Below, piece by piece: positions 30,909 through 35,276 of a stretch of DNA of 35,276 nt (its first letter is position 1; the number at the start of each line of letters is the position of its first letter). Location of the stretch: contig CACSIN010000008.1 of the NCBI GenBank assembly GCA_902705835.1, positions 42,508 to 77,783 on the forward strand. The letters run 5' to 3'. The notes beneath the pieces were generated by a model. That model was not told where the DNA came from and made no database searches. It was given only the letters and a program-made list of their open reading frames with translations. Source of the DNA: BD1-7 clade bacterium. Its GTDB lineage: Bacteria; Pseudomonadota; Gammaproteobacteria; Pseudomonadales; DT-91. A program made the translations under genes and the position numbers.

Positions 30909-33190
30909 GTGCTCAGCAAACGTTTTGGCGTCTATTAGGTAACTACTCTATCGAAATACCTAAAGTTCAACGTGATTATGCGCAGGGACGTGAAGATTCT
31001 AAGACTGCGCAGATTCGTCAAAATTTTGTGAGTACGTTAGTTGAATTGGTTAGCGATCCCGATAAAAGCACAGATTTAGATTTTATATACGGCTCCGTAC
31101 GAGATGACACTCTGATTCTCCTTGATGGGCAACAGCGTTTAACGACATTGTTTTTATTGCATTGGTACCTTGCGCTCAGTGCTGAGAAGCTTCCTGAAGC
31201 TAGCGATAAGCTATCTCGTTTTCGTTACGAGACAAGAGTAGGTGCTCGTGAATTTATGCAAGCGCTTTTACATAATGGGGAAACGATAAAGCCCAATACA
31301 ATTCCAGGAAAAATTTCTGACGCTATCATGGATGCCCATTGGTTTTTTTCCATATGGAAAACTGACCCCACAGTCCAGTCGATGCTAGTCATGCTTGACG
31401 AAATTCATCAACAATTTAAGTCACAGGATCTCAATATGCCTAAGCTGTGGGCACAATTGATTTGCCATGATAAGCCACCGGTGACTTTCCACTTCTTGAA
31501 TATGGATGAATTCGCATTAACCGACGAACTCTATATAAAAATGAATGCCCGTGGACGAAGCTTGTCCCACTTTGAAAATTTTAAGGCGTGGTTGCAGTCT
31601 CAAACTGGTGAACTGGACATCAATAAGAAGGAACGCTTTTTTTCGAAGCTAGATAAAGAGTGGGCGGATGTATTCTGGCAACAGCGAGAAAGAGGCGTTT
31701 TTGAAACCGATAACTACATGCTCCGCTTCTTCAAAGCGGTGGTGATTTTTCGTTTAGGATCGCTAGTTAGTATAAAGGGTGAAAAGCTTAATGCTAAAGA
31801 TACATCGTTGCTCTCCACCTTGCTATCTTCTGTGGAAATGCCTCTTCAATCTCTTGGTGAGTATAGAATTTTTGATGCGCAAACATTCGAAGGTATCTCG
31901 GTATTTCTCGATTTCATCCACAGTCGAGGCTCATGTGAACCGGATGAACACGCAAAATCACTTATTGATGTATTCGTGCGGATTCTGCGTTCCAGTGACT
32001 ATCTCGATCTAACTCGATTTTTTGCATTGTATAGTGGTGTAAACAATGCATTCTCCGTAGCTTCTAATCCAGGCACGAGTAGTGAAAAGCTTGGATGTTG
32101 GTTCCACATTATCGAAAGGTTGATTAACAATACCTATATAGATTCTCAGCCGAATCTTCTGCGTGCTGCTAGAGCGATTCAGGAGTTCAAGATACTTGGC
32201 ACGATTGATGTGTATAGCGAGTTGGCGAAGCAAGATGCTAAGTTCATCGACTTTTTTAGTGAGAGGCAGCGACGCGAAGAAATCCTTAAAGCGCGATTAA
32301 TATGTGAAGATCGGGCTTGGCTAGATCTATTACGCACGTATGAAAATCACTCTTATTTTTACGGCCAGGTCGGCTTTCTTTTAGAATACACACGTTTGAA
32401 AAATGCTGGCGAATATTGTCAGAAGACTTTTTCAGCAGTGGCGGTGAAAGCCGCAGTCTTATTCTCTGATGACCTTATAGAAACACATGATTTTTTGCTA
32501 CAAAGAGCATTGTTGTCGATAGGTGATTATTTGGTGGCAAGTGGCGCAAACTATAATTTTTGTCGCCCAACTAAGAGTAACGCTCGTGAACGAAACGAAA
32601 ACTGGAGAGCCGTATTCAATGACAGTAAAAGGGCACCGTACCTGTTTGATTTGTTGGATAAGCTTAGTGTAGGGCTGGAGAAGGAGGGCCTACAAAAAGT
32701 AATCGAACGTGCACAGACGAAGGACTGGCGACAGCTCTTCATCCAATTCCCGGAAACGATTGGTTATTGCGGTAAACGCGAGGCTAGATTTGATTATTAT
32801 GACGTTGACGAGATCTATCTTTTACATGGCATTCGCATGTCAGGCCGGCATAAAGGATTAGTTAGTTCATGCCTCTATTTGGATATAAACAGTTCTAAAG
32901 ACCGTGACCTTGAGCCGTTAAAGTCTGTCATGGATAATAAAGTGGTAAGCGGCGATGATCACTATACCGGGCTTACGTTTTCACCGTTTCAGGGTGGTAC
33001 GCTGATTGTCGATTATGAAGATAACTTCCAGATATCACTCAGGGACGAAAACGACCTTGAACTGGTTTTGACAGAAGACGACTCAATTAAAGCGCTTCAT
33101 CGGGCAATTCAACGCATCATAGAAATGGCTGGCATGGAGCCCTATTGTAATCAACAGGATGTTGTAGAAGAAGCAATGGAAGCCGAATGA
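30905..33190 (+). CDS. Second DUF262 protein, without HNH domain
   Basis: 761 residues; start at the overlapping ATG (MSAQQTFWRLL), since the longer frame only adds residues translated from the end of the previous gene. DUF262 motifs: IPKVQRDYAQGR (18-29, the usual W after Y-A replaced by Q), LLDGQQRLTTL (72-82) and KMNARGRSLSHFENFKAWL (~216-234). The C-terminal ~500 residues are helical and then beta-rich, with no EHxxPQ-type HNH motif, so nuclease activity is presumably supplied by the first protein. A partner or NTP-driven regulatory subunit role is inferred. A paired DUF262 arrangement like this is typical of defence islands. Confidence 0.85.
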   Translation: MSAQQTFWRLLGNYSIEIPKVQRDYAQGREDSKTAQIRQNFVSTLVELVSDPDKSTDLDFIYGSVRDDTLILLDGQQRLTTLFLLHWYLALSAEKLPEASDKLSRFRYETRVGAREFMQALLHNGETIKPNTIPGKISDAIMDAHWFFSIWKTDPTVQSMLVMLDEIHQQFKSQDLNMPKLWAQLICHDKPPVTFHFLNMDEFALTDELYIKMNARGRSLSHFENFKAWLQSQTGELDINKKERFFSKLDKEWADVFWQQRERGVFETDNYMLRFFKAVVIFRLGSLVSIKGEKLNAKDTSLLSTLLSSVEMPLQSLGEYRIFDAQTFEGISVFLDFIHSRGSCEPDEHAKSLIDVFVRILRSSDYLDLTRFFALYSGVNNAFSVASNPGTSSEKLGCWFHIIERLINNTYIDSQPNLLRAARAIQEFKILGTIDVYSELAKQDAKFIDFFSERQRREEILKARLICEDRAWLDLLRTYENHSYFYGQVGFLLEYTRLKNAGEYCQKTFSAVAVKAAVLFSDDLIETHDFLLQRALLSIGDYLVASGANYNFCRPTKSNARERNENWRAVFNDSKRAPYLFDLLDKLSVGLEKEGLQKVIERAQTKDWRQLFIQFPETIGYCGKREARFDYYDVDEIYLLHGIRMSGRHKGLVSSCLYLDINSSKDRDLEPLKSVMDNKVVSGDDHYTGLTFSPFQGGTLIVDYEDNFQISLRDENDLELVLTEDDSIKALHRAIQRIIEMAGMEPYCNQQDVVEEAMEAE

Positions 33191-33534
33191 TCGAAGCTGA
33201 GCCCCCTAGAATAGGGGCTTGGCAGTATACCATTTCGTGCTGGTTTACTGCTGAAAACGAATAGCTACCCCGAACCAATGATAAAGGGACTTTTCCACTC
33301 AAGACTGATTTACAGCTCTGGGCAGCAAAGCGAAGTGAGAGCCGGAGTGCAGAAAATACAAAAATCATATTGAGAATTTTTCGAAACACTGCATCAACAG
33401 CATTTGATGCGGTGCATACATTTGTTCGTGCAATATCAAGTCAGTCAAAGCATATACAATTGAGCTCGACGGTAGGAAGTACCCTGCAAAATTGATACTG
33501 TAGAACCCAACCAATATCACCAAATGGAATAGTA
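33191..33534. other. Intergenic region between the DUF262 pair and hsdR
   Basis: About 340 bp. It begins with a stem-loop (33196-33223) and otherwise shows no gene; the minus-strand open frame 33117-33389 mostly overlaps the DUF262 gene or has no coding features. The hsdR promoter should lie here, but I cannot place it with confidence. Confidence 0.5.
33196..33223 (+). terminator. Stem-loop after the second DUF262 gene
   Basis: Ten-pair stem, including two G-U wobbles, around AGCCCC/GGGGCT with an eight-base loop, starting five bases after the TGA. It lacks a U-tract, so termination is plausible but unproven. Confidence 0.4.
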
Positions 33535-35276
33535 GTGGATACCAATTTTGCCTTCTTGGAGAAACATGACCCTCTATTACTTCAGTTAGCCAAAACGGCT
33601 GAAGGTGCTTTCGTACCAGATCCTAATACAACGCTGGTTAAAATGCGTCAGCTGGGTGAAGCTTTTGCACAAGATATTGCAGCGCGCATCGGCATCATTT
33701 CGGATGAAAAGGCCCGCCAAATCGATCTACTAAGAGAGATTGATTCCACCCTTAACCTCGATAAAAACGTCAATGAAGCTTTTCACCAGCTTCGTATCCT
33801 GGGCAACAAAGCGACGCATGACTTTTCTTCAAGTACACACAGAGACGCATTAAAGGCACTTCAAATCGCTTTTGCTCTGAGTGGCTGGTTCCACAAAACA
33901 TTTGGGGGGGATAAGGCCAAAGGCTTTAAGCTCGGCGCTTTTCAAAAACCACAAGACCCTTCGATCCACCTGCGTGAGCTAGAAGAGAAGCTGCGCATCA
34001 TTCAGGCAGAACAACAACGCACGACCGAACGACTGCAAGTGGCGGAACAGCTAAAGGCGCTCGAAGTCGAAAAAGCTAAAGCAGAAGCCAAACGTGCAGA
34101 TGACATGGCTGAAGAAAAAGCCATATGGGAAGAGTTAGCTCAAGAACAAGAATCAAAGGTTGTTCAACTAAGTAGACAGTTCGAAAAATCCAATGCTGAG
34201 CGCAAGGTAACCTTCACGCAGCTCGCGAAAGAGCAACAGACTGAATTTATTCAACAGATCGAGAAATCCAACCTAGAACTGTCAGAAGCTGAAACACGCG
34301 TATTAATCGATCAACAGCTTATTGAAGCCGACTGGGAAGCCGATACCGAAAACCTCAGGTATTCAAAAGGCTCAAGACCAGAGCCCAATAAGAATAAAGC
34401 CATTGCCGAATGGCCTACGGAAACAGGCCCAGCCGACTACGTATTGTTCATGGGGATGACTCCCGTGGCGGTCGTCGAAGCCAAAAAATCGTCAAAAAGT
34501 GTTTATGACGACATCAGTCAGGCAAAACGATATGCCCAAGGCCTCAGCACGAAGGGCGCGTTCACCATAGAAACTCAATGGGGTGATTATAAAGTCCCGC
34601 TAACCTTTGCGACGAATGGCCGCCCCTACTTAAAACAGCTAGAACGCGAAAGCGGCATTTGGTTTTTAGATGTTCGAGATAGCGCTAATCGCCGTAAAGC
34701 GCTCAAAGGCTGGTATTCGCCACACGAGATCAAAACCTACCTGAAGCAAACACCGCAGCAAGCGGAGAAAAAGCTCGATAATATGGGTTTTGATTTCAAT
34801 CTCAAATTGCGAGATTACCAAATCGAGGCGATCAAAGAAGTCGAAGCAGCGATTAAAACAGGTAAGACAAAAGCCTTGGTCGCCATGGCAACCGGAACCG
34901 GAAAAACCAAAACCAGTATCGCCTTAATCTACCGTTTATTAAAAGCCGAGCGTTTCAGGCGTATTCTATTTCTGGTTGACCGTTCCGCATTGGGTGCGCA
35001 GGCTACCGATGATTTTGGCGAAGTTCGTCTAGAAGGCCTTAACACCTTTGCCGACACATTTGATGTCATGGGCATGAAGCGGAATAAACCACCCGAAGTA
35101 CAACCGGAAGATGACACAAAAGTGCACGTGGCCACCGTTCAAGGATTAGTGAGTCGCATACTCTACACCGGGGATGATCAGTTAAAACCCGGCGTTGGCC
35201 AGTACGACTGTATCGTGGTGGATGAATGTCATCGTGGCTACTTGTTAGATCGAGAACTCAGTGAAACAGAAATCAC
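33535..35276 (+). CDS. hsdR: Type I restriction endonuclease R subunit, HsdR (5' part, cut by window edge)
   Basis: 580 residues are visible. The GTG start gives MDTNFAFLEKHDP, the usual beginning of EcoKI-type HsdR; GGA lies six bases upstream. Order: a DUF4145-like N-terminus ending LGNKATHDF (~90), a charged coiled coil (~145-255), the PD-ExK nuclease domain (LRYSKGSRPEPNKNKAIAEW, then ADYVLFMGMTPVAVVEAKK with catalytic Glu-x-Lys ~314-316), then SF2 helicase motif I ATGTGKTKTS (~451) and motif II VVDECHRGY (~561; DECH, not the usual DEAH). It would translocate and cut DNA with HsdM/HsdS, which must lie beyond the right edge, since none is in the window. A G7 run occurs at 33904-33910. Confidence 0.93.
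   Translation, partial: MDTNFAFLEKHDPLLLQLAKTAEGAFVPDPNTTLVKMRQLGEAFAQDIAARIGIISDEKARQIDLLREIDSTLNLDKNVNEAFHQLRILGNKATHDFSSSTHRDALKALQIAFALSGWFHKTFGGDKAKGFKLGAFQKPQDPSIHLRELEEKLRIIQAEQQRTTERLQVAEQLKALEVEKAKAEAKRADDMAEEKAIWEELAQEQESKVVQLSRQFEKSNAERKVTFTQLAKEQQTEFIQQIEKSNLELSEAETRVLIDQQLIEADWEADTENLRYSKGSRPEPNKNKAIAEWPTETGPADYVLFMGMTPVAVVEAKKSSKSVYDDISQAKRYAQGLSTKGAFTIETQWGDYKVPLTFATNGRPYLKQLERESGIWFLDVRDSANRRKALKGWYSPHEIKTYLKQTPQQAEKKLDNMGFDFNLKLRDYQIEAIKEVEAAIKTGKTKALVAMATGTGKTKTSIALIYRLLKAERFRRILFLVDRSALGAQATDDFGEVRLEGLNTFADTFDVMGMKRNKPPEVQPEDDTKVHVATVQGLVSRILYTGDDQLKPGVGQYDCIVVDECHRGYLLDRELSETEI

Noticed and set aside
33117-33389. Minus-strand 90-residue frame after the second DUF262 gene
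   Set aside because: About 75 bp overlaps the DUF262 gene, no ribosome-binding site was found, and its sequence is not protein-like.

Overview
The window looks like chromosomal DNA of a gammaproteobacterium of moderate G+C, probably environmental or marine. The grounds are a YggL-family protein, a P2-phage-type integrase remnant, a heptosyltransferase-like GT9 enzyme, an EcoKI-type HsdR and what looks like the 3' end of a gammaproteobacterial tmRNA. I cannot name the genus. No tRNA, rRNA, complete IS element or CRISPR array was found.

Region A (1-13042) is a surface-glycan or modified-product biosynthesis locus. The left edge holds two adjacent paralogous B12-binding radical SAM proteins on the minus strand; the outer one is cut by the window. 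Divergent from them, on the plus strand, is a short operon: a truncated B12/radical-SAM N-terminus, an HprK-like kinase, a PF14907-type nucleotidyltransferase and a HemK/RsmC-like methyltransferase. It converges on a minus-strand series: polysaccharide deacetylase, SPASM-type radical SAM, methyltransferase and GNAT enzyme, then, after a 114 bp gap, GT9, methyltransferase and GT4, ending in a truncated methyltransferase-like fragment. HprK-like and nucleotidyltransferase proteins recur in exopolysaccharide and peptide-tailoring loci; the actual product here is unknown.

Region B (13043-20565) holds a 1775-residue predicted lipoprotein with a G8/CEMIP-like N-terminal half, into which several beta-sandwich repeats of the 'E1 FCCH-like' type are inserted. 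It is followed by a three-gene plus-strand cassette of unknown function: a C-terminally membrane-anchored protein, a 68-residue two-helix membrane protein and a secreted protein.

Region C (20566-23400) carries a frameshifted P2-type integrase, a DUF3037 plus HipA_2-type kinase pair, a strong terminator with a GAAA loop, and immediately beside it a sequence matching the last ~15 nt of a tmRNA. My model is that this is the scar of an island integrated in ssrA, with the island lying to the right.

Region D (23400-35276) is accessory and defence-like. A HicB/ribbon-helix-helix regulator sits behind a 16 bp palindrome lying between its -35 and -10 boxes and leads two unknown genes. Then come YggL, an ankyrin-repeat protein translationally coupled to a HicA-like small protein, a 46-residue Gly/Pro-rich peptide gene, two overlapping DUF262 proteins (the first also with a DUF1524 HNH domain, GmrSD-like), and the 5' part of a type I restriction gene hsdR that runs off the right edge. 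The most interesting candidates are the HicB-led operon, the small-peptide/HicA-like/ankyrin set and the paired DUF262 system.
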